Positions 1 through 9,157 of a stretch of 64,000 nt of DNA are shown here, in pieces (the first letter of the stretch is position 1; the number at the start of each line of letters is the position of its first letter). This DNA comes from Pseudomonas siliginis (lineage in GTDB: Bacteria; Pseudomonadota; Gammaproteobacteria; Pseudomonadales; Pseudomonadaceae). The notes under the pieces were generated by a model. It did not search any database and had not been told where the DNA came from. It saw only the letters and a list, made by a program, of their open reading frames with translations. A program made the translations under genes and the position numbers. The stretch covers positions 682,001-746,000 of the forward strand of contig NZ_JAHSTW010000001.1 of NCBI RefSeq assembly GCF_019145195.1, read 5' to 3'.

Positions 1-1
1 G

Positions 2-877
2 TTGCGCGATGCGTTTGTTCGCGCCGGTTTCCCCGAGGGCGTGTTTGAAGTGATCAACGTCACCCCGGAAGGCGTTTCCAGCGCCATTGCCGATTCGCGC
101 ATCGCCGCTGTGACGCTGACCGGCAGCGTCCGCGCCGGTATGGCCATCGGCGCTCAGGCCGGTGCGGCGTTGAAGAAATGCGTGCTGGAACTCGGCGGCT
201 CCGATCCGTTCATCGTGCTCAACGATGCTGATCTGGATGAGGCGGTGCACGCGGCGGTGGTCGGTCGCTATCAGAACTCCGGCCAAGTCTGCGCGGCTGC
301 CAAACGCCTGATCATCGAACAAGGCGTGGTCGAGGAATTCACCCGCAAGTTCGTTGAAGCGACACGCCAGTTGAAGATGGGCGATCCGCTGAACGCCGAC
401 ACCTATATCGGGCCGATGGCGCGTTTCGATCTGCGTGATGAATTGGATCAGCAAGTGCGTGACACGTTGGAGGAAGGCGCGAAGCTGCTGCTCGGCGGCA
501 GAAAAGCCGAGGGCGCCGGCAACTACTACGAACCGACCGTACTGGCCGATGTGACCGACCGCATGACTTCGTTCAAGCAAGAGCTGTTTGGCCCGGTCGC
601 TTCGATTATCACCGCCCGCGATTGCGCACACGCCGTGGCCTTGGCCAACGACAGCGATTTCGGCCTGACTGCCACGATCTACACCGCCAACGTCGCGCTG
701 GCCGAGCAACTGACCAGCGAACTGGAAACCGGTGGCGTGTTCATCAACGGCTACTCCGCAAGCGACCCGCGCGTGACCTTCGGCGGCGTGAAGAAGAGCG
801 GCTTCGGTCGCGAGTTGTCGCACTTTGGCGTACGGGAATTCTGCAACGCGCAGACCGTGTGGCTGGATCGTAAATAA
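2..877 (+). CDS. NAD(P)-dependent aldehyde dehydrogenase, succinate-semialdehyde type (5' truncated)
   Basis: This is the C-terminal ~291 residues of an ALDH-superfamily enzyme; the reading frame is open to the window edge, so the true start lies outside. The conserved ELGG with its general-base Glu is at about residues 63-66 of the visible part. The catalytic Cys follows in GQVC (about residue 97). The C-terminal PFGGVKxSGxGRE-like block of the family is present as TFGGVKKSGFGRE. The family oxidises an aldehyde to the acid with NAD(P)+. The closest resemblance is to succinate-semialdehyde dehydrogenases, but substrate cannot be fixed from this half. REP repeats follow immediately. Confidence 0.85.
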   Translation: MRDAFVRAGFPEGVFEVINVTPEGVSSAIADSRIAAVTLTGSVRAGMAIGAQAGAALKKCVLELGGSDPFIVLNDADLDEAVHAAVVGRYQNSGQVCAAAKRLIIEQGVVEEFTRKFVEATRQLKMGDPLNADTYIGPMARFDLRDELDQQVRDTLEEGAKLLLGGRKAEGAGNYYEPTVLADVTDRMTSFKQELFGPVASIITARDCAHAVALANDSDFGLTATIYTANVALAEQLTSELETGGVFINGYSASDPRVTFGGVKKSGFGRELSHFGVREFCNAQTVWLDRK

Positions 878-896
878 GCCAAAAACAGTAGCAATT

Positions 897-1117
897 GTGG
901 GAGCGAGCCTGCTCGCGAAAGCGGTGTATCAAGCGATGAAGATGCCGAATCCACCGGAGCCATCGCTGGCAAGCCAGCTCCCACAAATACTTCGGTGGAC
1001 ACTGATACAGCAAACACCATAGAACCCTGTGGGAGCTGGCTTGCCAGCGATGGCGGTGCATCAGCCAGCATTTATACCGACTGATTCACCGCTTTCGTGA
1101 GCAAGCTCACTCCCACA
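897..1117. repeat. Cluster of four REP elements
   Basis: Four REP palindromes lie at 897-926, 961-985, 1028-1058 and 1087-1117, in +,-,+,- orientation. The outer two are the GAGCGAGCCTGCTCGC type (the last a variant with gtgagcaagctcac). The inner two are the GAGCTGGCTTGCCAGC type. They form two inverted pairs with start-to-start spacing of 64 and 59 bp. They occupy the gap between the dehydrogenase and the convergent acyltransferase gene, where REP hairpins commonly sit. Confidence 0.9.
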
Positions 1118-1129
1118 AGTCCGCTTAAG

Positions 1130-2299
1130 TTACAGATATTTCAGCCAGCTGATGTCGCGGCGCCGCGCTTTCAGTGCCGAAAACCAGCGCACTGCCGGGA
1201 ACAGCACCACGGCAAGAACCACCGCCGCCAGCCACACCGCCGTCACCGTCGAAAAGCCGAAATAGCTGCCCTGATTCAGGCCGAACAGCGCCACAGCGAT
1301 CAGGTACAACACCTTCAACACATACAAGTGCAGCAGATAGAAAAACATCGGCGCCGAGCCGAACACGGTCAGCCAGCCAATACAGCGGCGACTCTGCACA
1401 CGCTCAAAGGCGAGCAACAGCAACAGCCCTAAGCTCACAGTCAGCGCGAGAAACAGCAGCGATGGCGGGTATTTGGTGATGTTGAAAAAGCTCATCAGTG
1501 TCTGCACCAGGGAATCGCTGATCGCCCACGGTTTTTCGCCGTAGCCATTGATCAAGCGCAGCACCACAAATCCCAGCAAACCAGCGACCCCGGCAATCAG
1601 CAAACGACGCTGACGCACCGCCGCGTCCATGCCCCGAGCAAACCACGGCCCCAGCGCATAGCCCAGGCCGATTACACCAATCCACGGCAGCAGCGGGTAC
1701 GAGGTGCGCAGGCGCAAGGTGTCGCTGATCTCGATCCAGCCCCGATCATGCAGAACCGCCCAAGGCACATGCATCGCCGACTCGACCGGGAAATGCACCG
1801 CGTCGAGCAGGTTGTGCCCGGCGATGATCGCCAGGCTCAGCGTCAGCAGCAGCGCACGTGGCAACCAGACCAGCAGCGCCAGCGCGATCATGCTCAGGCC
1901 GATCGCCCAGATCACTTGCAGGTAGATCACGCTGGGCGGCAACTGGAAGGTCCAGGCGAAGTTGACCAAGGTGAACTCCAGCGCCACGAGGAACAATCCA
2001 CGCTTGAACAGAAACGCGCTGACATCGGCTTTGCCGGCGTATTTTTCACCGTACAGCCATGCCGACAGACCGGTCAGCAAGACGAATACCGGCGCGCACA
2101 GGTGCGCCAGGGTGCGGCTGAAGAACAGCGCCGGTTCAGTGCTGGCAATGTCCATCGGGTCGGACACCTGGCGGTGCAAGAGAAAGGTTTCACGTACGTG
2201 ATCGAGCAGCATGAACAGGATCACCAGGCCTCTGAGCGCATCAATGGATAGCAGCCGGCCAGTCGTCAATGGGGCAGAACGGGGAAGCACTGGGGTCAT
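1130..2299 (-). CDS. DUF1624/YeiB-like membrane acyltransferase
   Basis: A polytopic inner-membrane protein of about 390 residues with roughly ten hydrophobic segments. The N-terminal motif RLLSIDALRGLVI followed by a TM helix and DHVRE is the signature of the DUF1624 (heparan-alpha-glucosaminide N-acetyltransferase-like) family, whose members transfer acyl groups across the membrane. The substrate in pseudomonads is unknown. A TTG at 2353 keeps the frame open, but ATG at 2299 puts the family motif at the normal distance from the N-terminus, so I use that start. No neighbour points to a pathway. Confidence 0.8.
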   Translation of the reverse strand: MTPVLPRSAPLTTGRLLSIDALRGLVILFMLLDHVRETFLLHRQVSDPMDIASTEPALFFSRTLAHLCAPVFVLLTGLSAWLYGEKYAGKADVSAFLFKRGLFLVALEFTLVNFAWTFQLPPSVIYLQVIWAIGLSMIALALLVWLPRALLLTLSLAIIAGHNLLDAVHFPVESAMHVPWAVLHDRGWIEISDTLRLRTSYPLLPWIGVIGLGYALGPWFARGMDAAVRQRRLLIAGVAGLLGFVVLRLINGYGEKPWAISDSLVQTLMSFFNITKYPPSLLFLALTVSLGLLLLLAFERVQSRRCIGWLTVFGSAPMFFYLLHLYVLKVLYLIAVALFGLNQGSYFGFSTVTAVWLAAVVLAVVLFPAVRWFSALKARRRDISWLKYL

Positions 2300-2469
2300 G
2301 GATCTTTCGCAATCGAGAGGGATAACACCGGACAGCCACAACGCCGCCCGCAAATTTCGCGTTACCTTATAACATCAGAATAACAAAACCCAAACATCCA
2401 GCATCGAAGTTGCCCATCAGCGCCAGCCTTCTATAGTGAACAGGTCCGCCCTGCCCTTGAGCGCTGTCC

Positions 2470-3066
2470 ATGGTCAACATCGAACACCTGATAATTTGCG
2501 AGCACTGTGATTGTGTGTACGAGAAAGTCGTGCTCGCCAAACACCAGAAAACCCTGTGCGTGCGCTGCGGTGGCGTGCTGCAGCGCTTCAACGGCCTGAC
2601 CATCGAGCAGCGTCTGGCGCTGACGTTCACGGCGGCGATGCTGTGGCTGTTTGCCAATTTCTACCCGGTGATGAGCATCAGCCTCAAAGGCATGAAAAAC
2701 AGCGCAACCCTGTGGGATTCGGTGCTCGCGCTGAGCCAGGGACCGATCACCTTTATCGCCATGGTCGCGGCGATCGCAATCATCATCGCCCCGGCATTTC
2801 AGTTGGTGTTGCTGGTCTGGGTGTTGAGTTTTGCCCTCGGCCTGCGCCGGGCACCGGGGTTCAATCTGTGTATGCGCTGGCTGGAAACCCTGCGCCCGTG
2901 GAGCATGCTCGAGGTGTGTCTGCTGGGGGCGATGGTCGCGGTGTTCAAACTCGCCGGCCTGCTCGATGTGCTGCCGGGAATCGGCCTGTTCGCCCTGGCG
3001 GTGCTGAGCCTGATGATGATCCGCATTGCCGGCCGTGACATCCGCGAACTGTGGGACATTTTATGA
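2470..3066 (+). CDS. PqiA/LetA-family membrane protein, first half
   Basis: 198 residues: an N-terminal zinc-ribbon-like segment (CEHC, then CVRC about 22 residues later) followed by four hydrophobic segments, with the family motif ANFYPVMSI at the first. PqiA/LetA proteins are inner-membrane partners of MCE-domain (MlaD-like) PqiB/LetB proteins in envelope lipid transport. In E. coli LetA two such halves are fused; here they are separate genes. The stop overlaps the next start (ATGA at 3063-3066), so the two are almost certainly translated together. Confidence 0.85.
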   Translation: MVNIEHLIICEHCDCVYEKVVLAKHQKTLCVRCGGVLQRFNGLTIEQRLALTFTAAMLWLFANFYPVMSISLKGMKNSATLWDSVLALSQGPITFIAMVAAIAIIIAPAFQLVLLVWVLSFALGLRRAPGFNLCMRWLETLRPWSMLEVCLLGAMVAVFKLAGLLDVLPGIGLFALAVLSLMMIRIAGRDIRELWDIL

Positions 3067-3749
3067 AGCGTCCACCGACCGCCAGTGAACTCAATTTATG
3101 CCTGTGCCACAGCTGTGGCCTGGCCTGCGATATGACCGACGAGCCACACGAGTGCCCGCGCTGCGATGCGCCGCTGCATCGGCGCAAGACCAATTCGCTG
3201 GCGCGCACCTGGGCGTACATGCTCGCCGCGCTGGCGTTTTATGTTCCCGCCAATCTGCTGCCGGTGATGAATACGGTGATGCTCGGCAACGGCGCCGACA
3301 GCACGATCATGAGCGGCGTGCTGGAGTTCTGGGAGGCCGGGGCGTGGGACATTGCCCTGATCATTTTCATCGCCAGTATCGCGGTGCCGGGGGTCAAGTT
3401 CGTCGCCCTGACTTTGCTGCTGGTTACCGTACAGCGCAACAGCGATTGGGCGCGCAGGGAGCGTTCGAAGCTGTACCGCTTCGTCGAACTGATCGGCTAC
3501 TGGTCGATGCTCGATGTGCTGGTGGTCGCGCTGGTCGCGGCGCTGGTGAAGTTCCAGGCGCTGGGCGATATCGAGCCACGACCGGGCATCCTGTTCTTCG
3601 GCCTGGTCGTGGTGTTCACCATGCTCGCGGCGATGAGTTTCGACCCGCGCCTGATCTGGGACAGGGACACCAGCGACACGGTCAGCGACGCAGCGTCTGG
3701 AGCAGCACCTGCAACGGATGGCGCAGCGCCTGATCCGACTGGCGCTTGA
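3063..3749 (+). CDS. PqiA/LetA-family membrane protein, second half
   Basis: 228 residues. Cysteine pairs near the N-terminus (CHSC and CPRC) form a zinc-ribbon-like module, followed by four predicted TM segments with the family motif PANLLPVMNT. The start at 3063 is chosen because ATGA overlaps the upstream stop. The Ala/Asp/Thr-rich tail lies in a region also read on the other strand by the end of the ydiJ-like gene (3682-3749). No pqiB/MlaD-like gene follows, which is unusual for this family. Confidence 0.83.
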   Translation: MKRPPTASELNLCLCHSCGLACDMTDEPHECPRCDAPLHRRKTNSLARTWAYMLAALAFYVPANLLPVMNTVMLGNGADSTIMSGVLEFWEAGAWDIALIIFIASIAVPGVKFVALTLLLVTVQRNSDWARRERSKLYRFVELIGYWSMLDVLVVALVAALVKFQALGDIEPRPGILFFGLVVVFTMLAAMSFDPRLIWDRDTSDTVSDAASGAAPATDGAAPDPTGA

Positions 3750-6708
3750 CCTGGCTGCGGCAGGAATAGCCGGTCGCCAGCGCCTCGCCCTTCTCCGCCG
3801 AAGCCTGCACCTGACGCGCCCACGATTGCTCATAAATGACTGCCGAGGTCTGCCGATTACGCGCTTCGTGGCCGTAGGTACCGGACATGCCGCAGCAACC
3901 GGTGGCTTGCGTGGCCAGCTTCAGACCGGCACGTTCGAAGACCTGTTCCCACTGGCGGGTCGCGGCCGGCGCGTTGGTTTTCTCCGTGCAATGGGCGAGC
4001 AGACGGAATGCTTTGGGCTGAGCATCAGGCGTCCGTTCTGGCATGACCTTGAGCAACCATTCCTGCACCAGCGCCACTTCAGGACATTCATTCAGGCCCG
4101 GCACTTTCAGGTATTCCTGGCGATAGACCAGAGTCATCGCCGGATCCAGCCCCAGCAGCGGCACGCCGGTCTGCGCCAGCGCCTGCAACTGCTCAGCGTT
4201 ACGCAACGCCGCGCGATTGAACGCCGAGAGAAAGCCCTGCACATGCAGCGGTTTGCCGTTGGCGCTGAACGGCGCCAGATACACCTGATAACCCAGGCGC
4301 GAAATCAGCTCGACCAGATCAGCCAGCAGCGGCGCTTCGAAGTAGCGGGTGAAGGCATCCTGCACGATGACCACGCTGCGTTCGCGCTGCCATGGGGTCA
4401 GCGCCGACAACGTTGCGACGGTTGCCGGCTGCACCTGCCAACGGCGCATCGCCGCATGGAAATCGAAACGGCTGAGCAACGGCACATCGACCATGCCACC
4501 AATACGCGCCAACGCGCTGCGCACAAAGTCCGCGCCCATGACACCGTTGTACAGCGCCGGAATCCGCGCCATGTACGGAACGGTGTATTCCAGCGAAGCA
4601 ATCAGGTAATCCCGTGCCGGCCGCAGATAACGACTGTGATACAGCTCGAGAAAACGCGAGCGGAATTCCGGCACGTTGACCTTGACCGGGCACTGCCCCG
4701 CGCAGGATTTGCAGGCCAGACAACCGGCCATGGCGTCATACACTTCATGAGAGAAGTCTGCCGACGGATCGCGGCTGTTGCGCCAGCGCTGCCACAGCGT
4801 GCTGAAAAACGCCGGTTTACGGATTGCGTCCGAGAGCACATCGACGCCCGCCTCGCCCTGCAACCGTAGCCATTCGCGAATCAATGACGCGCGGCCCTTG
4901 GGCGACTGCGCGCGTTCGCGGGTGGCTTTCCACGACGGGCACATCGCGTCATCCGGATCGAAGTTGTAGCAGGCGCCGTTGCCATTGCAGTGCATGGCCG
5001 CGCCGTAGCTTTGCCAGACTTTCTCGTCGATCTGTCGATCCAGCTCGCCGCGCAGGGTCACTTCGTCGATCTTCAGCAGTGCTGCGCCGCTGTTGGCCGG
5101 CGTGGCGATTTTGCCCGGATTGAACTGGTTGAACGGGTCGAACGCGGCTTTCAAGGCTTGCAGCGCCGGGTACAACTCGCCGAAGAATGCCGGCGCGTAC
5201 TCCGAACGCAGGCCCTTGCCATGTTCGCCCCAGAGCAGGCCGCCGTAGCGCTGGGTCAGCGCCGCTACGCCATCGGACACCGGGCGTACCAGCGCCGCTT
5301 GCTGCGGATCTTTCATGTCGAGAATCGGCCGCACGTGCAGTACGCCGGCGTCGACATGGCCGAACATGCCGTACTGCAAACCGTGGCTGTCGAGCAGGTC
5401 GCGCAGCTCGGCGATGTATTCGGCCAAATGCTGCGGCGGCACTGCGGTGTCTTCAACGAACGGCTGCGGGCGGGCTTCGCCGGCGACGTTGCCGAGCAGG
5501 CCCACCGCCCGTTTGCGCATGCCATAGACCTTGTTCACCGCTGCCTGACCGATCGCCAGCGTATGTCCCAGGCGCTCCACGGTGCGGTCGCTTTGCAGGT
5601 GTTCGAGAAACGCTTCGACGCGGCGCTGCAGGTCTTGGGGATCGTCACCGCAGAACTCGACCAGATTGATGCCCAGAGTCGGTCGCTCAGGGTTTTCGGG
5701 AAAATATTCGGCAACGCCGTGCCAGACGATGTCCTGCATCGCCAGCAGCAAGACTTTCGAATCGACGGTTTCAATCGACAACGGCTTGAGCGCCATCAAC
5801 GCCCGCGCATCGCGCAAGGCATCCATGAACCCGGCGTAGCGGATGTTGACCAGCATCGTGTGCTTGGGAATCGGCAGTACGTTCAACCGCGCTTCGACGA
5901 CGAAGCCCAGCGAGCCCTCAGCGCCACACAGCACGCTGTTGAGGTTGAAGCGCTGGTCGGCCTCACGCAGGTGCGCCAGGTCATAACCGGTCAGGCAGCG
6001 GTTGAGATCGGGAAAGCGTGCCTTGATCAGATCGCCCTGTTCATCAATGATCTGCCGCGCACAACGGTAGACTTCGCCGACGCGATCGTCGCGTGCGCAC
6101 TGCGCTGCAAGCTCATCCTCCGCCAGCGGCAGGCCGTGCAGACGCTCGCCGCCGCGCAGGATCATCTCCAGCTCCAGCACATGGTCGCGGGTTTTGCCGT
6201 AGGTGCAACTGCCCTGGCCACTGGCGTCGGTGTTGATCATGCCGCCGACCGTGGCGCGGTTCGAGGTCGACAGTTCCGGGGCGAAGAACAGCCCGGCGGA
6301 TTTCAACGCGGCGTTGAGCTGATCCTTGACCACCCCGGCCTGCACCCGCACCCAGCGCTGTTCGACGTTGATCTCCAGAATGCGGTTCATGTGCCGCGAC
6401 AGATCGACGACGATGCCATCCGTCAGCGATTGGCCGTTGGTGCCGGTGCCACCGCCACGCGGGGTGATCACCACTTTCTCGTACGCCGGTTCGGCAATCA
6501 GCCGTGCGACACGTGCCACATCGTCCGCATCCAGCGGAAACACAGCGGCTTGCGGCAAGCGCTGATAGATCGAGTTGTCGGTCGCGAGCACCACCCGGCT
6601 GGCGTAATCAGCGCTGATTTCACCGCGAAAGCCGCTGTCTTTCAGGGCGGCGAGGAATTGTTGGTAATCGCCGGTCAGGGCTTTGGCGGGCGACAGCTGG
6701 GCAATCAT
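3682..6708 (-). CDS. ydiJ: YdiJ-type FAD/Fe-S oxidoreductase, probable D-2-hydroxyglutarate dehydrogenase
   Basis: 1008 residues, matching the ~1018 of E. coli YdiJ and with similar sequence from the N-terminus (TDNSIYQRLP). An FAD-binding type-4 domain comes first (PRGGGTGTNG at about 83-92, then a GGMINTDASGQGS block). A C-terminal FAD-oxidase domain follows. The rest carries a CLACKSCAGQCP iron-sulfur motif (about 661) and a CCGMSGTYGHE cysteine-rich motif (about 936). Known YdiJ proteins oxidise D-2-hydroxyglutarate, passing electrons to a membrane acceptor; D-lactate is an alternative for this fold. It is divergent from a LysR gene that may regulate it. Confidence 0.85.
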   Translation of the reverse strand: MIAQLSPAKALTGDYQQFLAALKDSGFRGEISADYASRVVLATDNSIYQRLPQAAVFPLDADDVARVARLIAEPAYEKVVITPRGGGTGTNGQSLTDGIVVDLSRHMNRILEINVEQRWVRVQAGVVKDQLNAALKSAGLFFAPELSTSNRATVGGMINTDASGQGSCTYGKTRDHVLELEMILRGGERLHGLPLAEDELAAQCARDDRVGEVYRCARQIIDEQGDLIKARFPDLNRCLTGYDLAHLREADQRFNLNSVLCGAEGSLGFVVEARLNVLPIPKHTMLVNIRYAGFMDALRDARALMALKPLSIETVDSKVLLLAMQDIVWHGVAEYFPENPERPTLGINLVEFCGDDPQDLQRRVEAFLEHLQSDRTVERLGHTLAIGQAAVNKVYGMRKRAVGLLGNVAGEARPQPFVEDTAVPPQHLAEYIAELRDLLDSHGLQYGMFGHVDAGVLHVRPILDMKDPQQAALVRPVSDGVAALTQRYGGLLWGEHGKGLRSEYAPAFFGELYPALQALKAAFDPFNQFNPGKIATPANSGAALLKIDEVTLRGELDRQIDEKVWQSYGAAMHCNGNGACYNFDPDDAMCPSWKATRERAQSPKGRASLIREWLRLQGEAGVDVLSDAIRKPAFFSTLWQRWRNSRDPSADFSHEVYDAMAGCLACKSCAGQCPVKVNVPEFRSRFLELYHSRYLRPARDYLIASLEYTVPYMARIPALYNGVMGADFVRSALARIGGMVDVPLLSRFDFHAAMRRWQVQPATVATLSALTPWQRERSVVIVQDAFTRYFEAPLLADLVELISRLGYQVYLAPFSANGKPLHVQGFLSAFNRAALRNAEQLQALAQTGVPLLGLDPAMTLVYRQEYLKVPGLNECPEVALVQEWLLKVMPERTPDAQPKAFRLLAHCTEKTNAPAATRQWEQVFERAGLKLATQATGCCGMSGTYGHEARNRQTSAVIYEQSWARQVQASAEKGEALATGYSCRSQVKRQSDQALRHPLQVLLQTLRR

Positions 6709-6865
6709 CGGTCAGGTCATCTCGGTCAAATCGGGCTGTGTGGCGGTGAACAGTTGTGCGCAAGGAATGATTGCGTCAGGCTCCGCCATCTGATTGCGCC
6801 CATGTTCATTGCTGGCCAGCCATGGAACAAGCGTAATTTCGACCCGCTATCGATGAGTTTTACGA

Positions 6866-7750
6866 ATGAATCCGCGCACCCTCACACCGTCCATGTCGCT
6901 GCTGCTGGCTTTCGAGGCCGCCGCTCGCCACGAGAGCTACACCCGCGCCGCCCATGAGCTGTCACTGACGCAGAGCGCGGTCAGTCGCCAGGTACAGATT
7001 CTCGAGAAGATGCTCGGCATGCGCCTGTTCAGCCGCGAAGGCCGGCAGGTGGTGCTGACCGATGTCGGGCGCATGTATCAGCGCGAGCTCAGCGAAGCCC
7101 TCGGACAGATTCGCAGCGCAACCTTGCAGGCAATGGCGTTTGGTTCGGGCATCCATAGCCTGCGCCTGGCGACGCTGCCAACCTTCGGTTCGAAATGGCT
7201 GCTGCCACGGTTGAAGGATTTCTACACGGCGCACCCGGGCATGACCGTGCACTTGCACTCGCGGATCGAAACCATCGACTTCGACACCAGCGAAATCGAC
7301 GCGGCCATCTGCGTCGGCGGCGGTGAATGGCCAGGCCAGACCGCCCTGCCCCTGCACACCGAAGAATTGGTGGCGATTGCCAGCGCGCAGCTGTCGGCGA
7401 ATGAACGCGACGAGGCCGAGCGGCACATTGCCGGGCAGTTGCTGCTCAACGTCAGCAGCAATGCCCAGGCATGGGCGGAATGGTTCAGCCATCACCAACT
7501 GCCGCATCGCAGCATGCGGATCGGGCCAAGCTTCGAAATGACCTCGCACTTGATCCAGGCGGTACGCGCCAATATCGGCGTCGGCCTGGTGCCGCGGATT
7601 CTGGTCGAGGAGGAATTGCTCAAGGGCGAATTGCTGCAACTGGGAGAGCCGATTACCAGCCGACGCAGCTATTACCTGGTGTACCCGCCGCGTAATGAGA
7701 ATTTGCCTTCGTTGAAGGCGTTCAGGGATTGGCTGATTGATACCCTCTGA
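6866..7750 (+). CDS. LysR-family transcriptional regulator
   Basis: 294 residues. The N-terminal winged helix-turn-helix covers about residues 8-66 (FEAAARHESYTRAAHELSLT, then QSAVSRQVQ), followed by a periplasmic-binding-like effector domain. The layout resembles the GcvA-type branch. It is transcribed away from the ydiJ-like gene with a 157 bp shared promoter region, the standard arrangement for a LysR regulator and its target. The inducer is unknown. ATG at 6866 is the only start that preserves the full HTH. Confidence 0.88.
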   Translation: MNPRTLTPSMSLLLAFEAAARHESYTRAAHELSLTQSAVSRQVQILEKMLGMRLFSREGRQVVLTDVGRMYQRELSEALGQIRSATLQAMAFGSGIHSLRLATLPTFGSKWLLPRLKDFYTAHPGMTVHLHSRIETIDFDTSEIDAAICVGGGEWPGQTALPLHTEELVAIASAQLSANERDEAERHIAGQLLLNVSSNAQAWAEWFSHHQLPHRSMRIGPSFEMTSHLIQAVRANIGVGLVPRILVEEELLKGELLQLGEPITSRRSYYLVYPPRNENLPSLKAFRDWLIDTL

Positions 7751-7767
7751 AGGATCGAGTCGCGGCC

Positions 7768-7834
7768 ATTCGCGAGCAGGCTCGCTCCCACAGGGAAATG
7801 TATGCCAAGTGTGGGAGCGAGCCTGCTCGCGAAG
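7768..7834. repeat. REP pair, tail-to-tail geometry
   Basis: Two type-I REPs, inverted at 7768-7792 and direct at 7810-7834 (start-to-start 42 bp). They lie between the convergent LysR and glucarate-dehydratase-like genes and can fold into hairpins near both stops. Confidence 0.9.
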
Positions 7835-7852
7835 AAGCCAGTCGCAACGACC

Positions 7853-9127
7853 TTAAAACCTCGGTTTGACCGCCCGCCAGTCCGCCTTGTACCGCTGCAT
7901 CTGCCGCACATCATCGCGCTGGCGAATCCCGCACGTCAGGTACTGGTCATGCAGCTTGGCCAGTTGCTCATGGTCAAGTTCCAGCCCCAACCCCGGCGCA
8001 CGGGTGATCTTCACGCAGCCATCGACAATCGGCAGCTTGCCGCCCTTGATCACTTCCTCGTCCGGCTCCTGCCACGGGTAGTGGGTGTCGCAGGCGTAAT
8101 CCAGATTCGGCACCGCCGCCGCGACGTGCGCCATGGCCATCAGGCTGATGCCCAGGTGCGAATTGGAATGCATCGACACGCCGAGGCCGAACACGTCGCA
8201 CATTTTCGCCAGCGTCTGTGTATCTCGCAGGCCACCCCAGTAATGGTGGTCGGCGAGGACGATCTGCACGCTGTTCTGCGCAACGCTGCGGCGGAACTCG
8301 TCGAAATCAGTGACCACCATATTGGTCGCCAGGGGCAGACCGGTGCGCCTGTGCAGCTCGGCCATGCCATCAAGCCCCGGGGTCGGGTCTTCGTAATACT
8401 GCAGATCATCGCCGAGCAGTTCGGCCATGCGAATCGCCGTCTCCAGCGACCAGTTGCCGTTCGGATCGATGCGTAGCGGAAAACCCGGGAAGGCTTTTTT
8501 CAGTGCCTTGATGCAAGCCACTTCATGCTCCGGCGGCAAGGTGCCGGCCTTGAGCTTGATGCTCTTGAATCCGTACGCCTCGATCATCCGCGCTGCCTGC
8601 GCGACGATCTGTTGCTCGCTCAGCGCCTCGCCCCAGTTGTCCGGCTTGTAGGGGGAGTCGATATGCTCGGCGTACTTGAAAAACAGGTAAGCGCTGAACG
8701 GCACTTCATCGCGGATCGCGCCGCCGAGCAGGTCCACCAGCGGCACGTTCAGGTAGTGCGCCTGCAAATCGAGAAACGCCACTTCGAATGCCGAGTAGGC
8801 ATTGCTCACCGCTTTGCTGGCGTGGGAACCGGGGGCCAGTTCGGCGCCAGCGACGCTGGCGGGTTTATTCGCCGCCACGGTGGCCTGCACGATCGCACGC
8901 AATTGATTGAGGTTGAACGGGTCGAGGCCGATCAACTGGCTCTGCAATTGTTGCTGGATCGCCAGCGCCGGGGCATCGCCGTAGCTTTCGCCAAGGCCGA
9001 TGTAGCCGTTGTCACTCTCGATTTCGATGATCGAGCGCAGGGCAAAGGGTTCGTGGATGCCACTGGCGTTGAGCAGTGGCGGATCGCGGAAGGCAATCGG
9101 GGTGACGCTGACACGGGTGATTTTCAA
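7853..9127 (-). CDS. gudD: Glucarate dehydratase-like enolase-superfamily enzyme
   Basis: 424 residues with the full catalytic set of the glucarate dehydratase subgroup. KxK is at 191/193, the metal ligands are D221 (DPNG), E246 (YYEDP) and N269 (ATNM), and the His-Asp dyad is H320 (MHSNSH) with D293 (LADHHYW). These enzymes dehydrate D-glucarate to 5-keto-4-deoxy-D-glucarate; closely related specificities cannot be excluded. The MFS gene ends ~30 bp upstream on the same strand, and such transporter plus dehydratase pairs are usual for aldarate use. The downstream enzymes of glucarate breakdown are not in the window. Confidence 0.8.
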   Translation of the reverse strand: MKITRVSVTPIAFRDPPLLNASGIHEPFALRSIIEIESDNGYIGLGESYGDAPALAIQQQLQSQLIGLDPFNLNQLRAIVQATVAANKPASVAGAELAPGSHASKAVSNAYSAFEVAFLDLQAHYLNVPLVDLLGGAIRDEVPFSAYLFFKYAEHIDSPYKPDNWGEALSEQQIVAQAARMIEAYGFKSIKLKAGTLPPEHEVACIKALKKAFPGFPLRIDPNGNWSLETAIRMAELLGDDLQYYEDPTPGLDGMAELHRRTGLPLATNMVVTDFDEFRRSVAQNSVQIVLADHHYWGGLRDTQTLAKMCDVFGLGVSMHSNSHLGISLMAMAHVAAAVPNLDYACDTHYPWQEPDEEVIKGGKLPIVDGCVKITRAPGLGLELDHEQLAKLHDQYLTCGIRQRDDVRQMQRYKADWRAVKPRF

Positions 9128-9157
9128 GATAACGCTCCTGACAGATCAACAATCGAT

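Noticed and set aside
897..1117. Repeat cluster as a CRISPR array
   Set aside because: Copies alternate orientation, are internally palindromic, differ in subtype, and no cas gene is near; these are REP elements.
4990..6957. 655-codon open frame antisense to the ydiJ-like gene
   Set aside because: Gln/Arg/Ala-rich composition typical of antisense frames, no ribosome site, and the opposite strand is a clear FAD enzyme.
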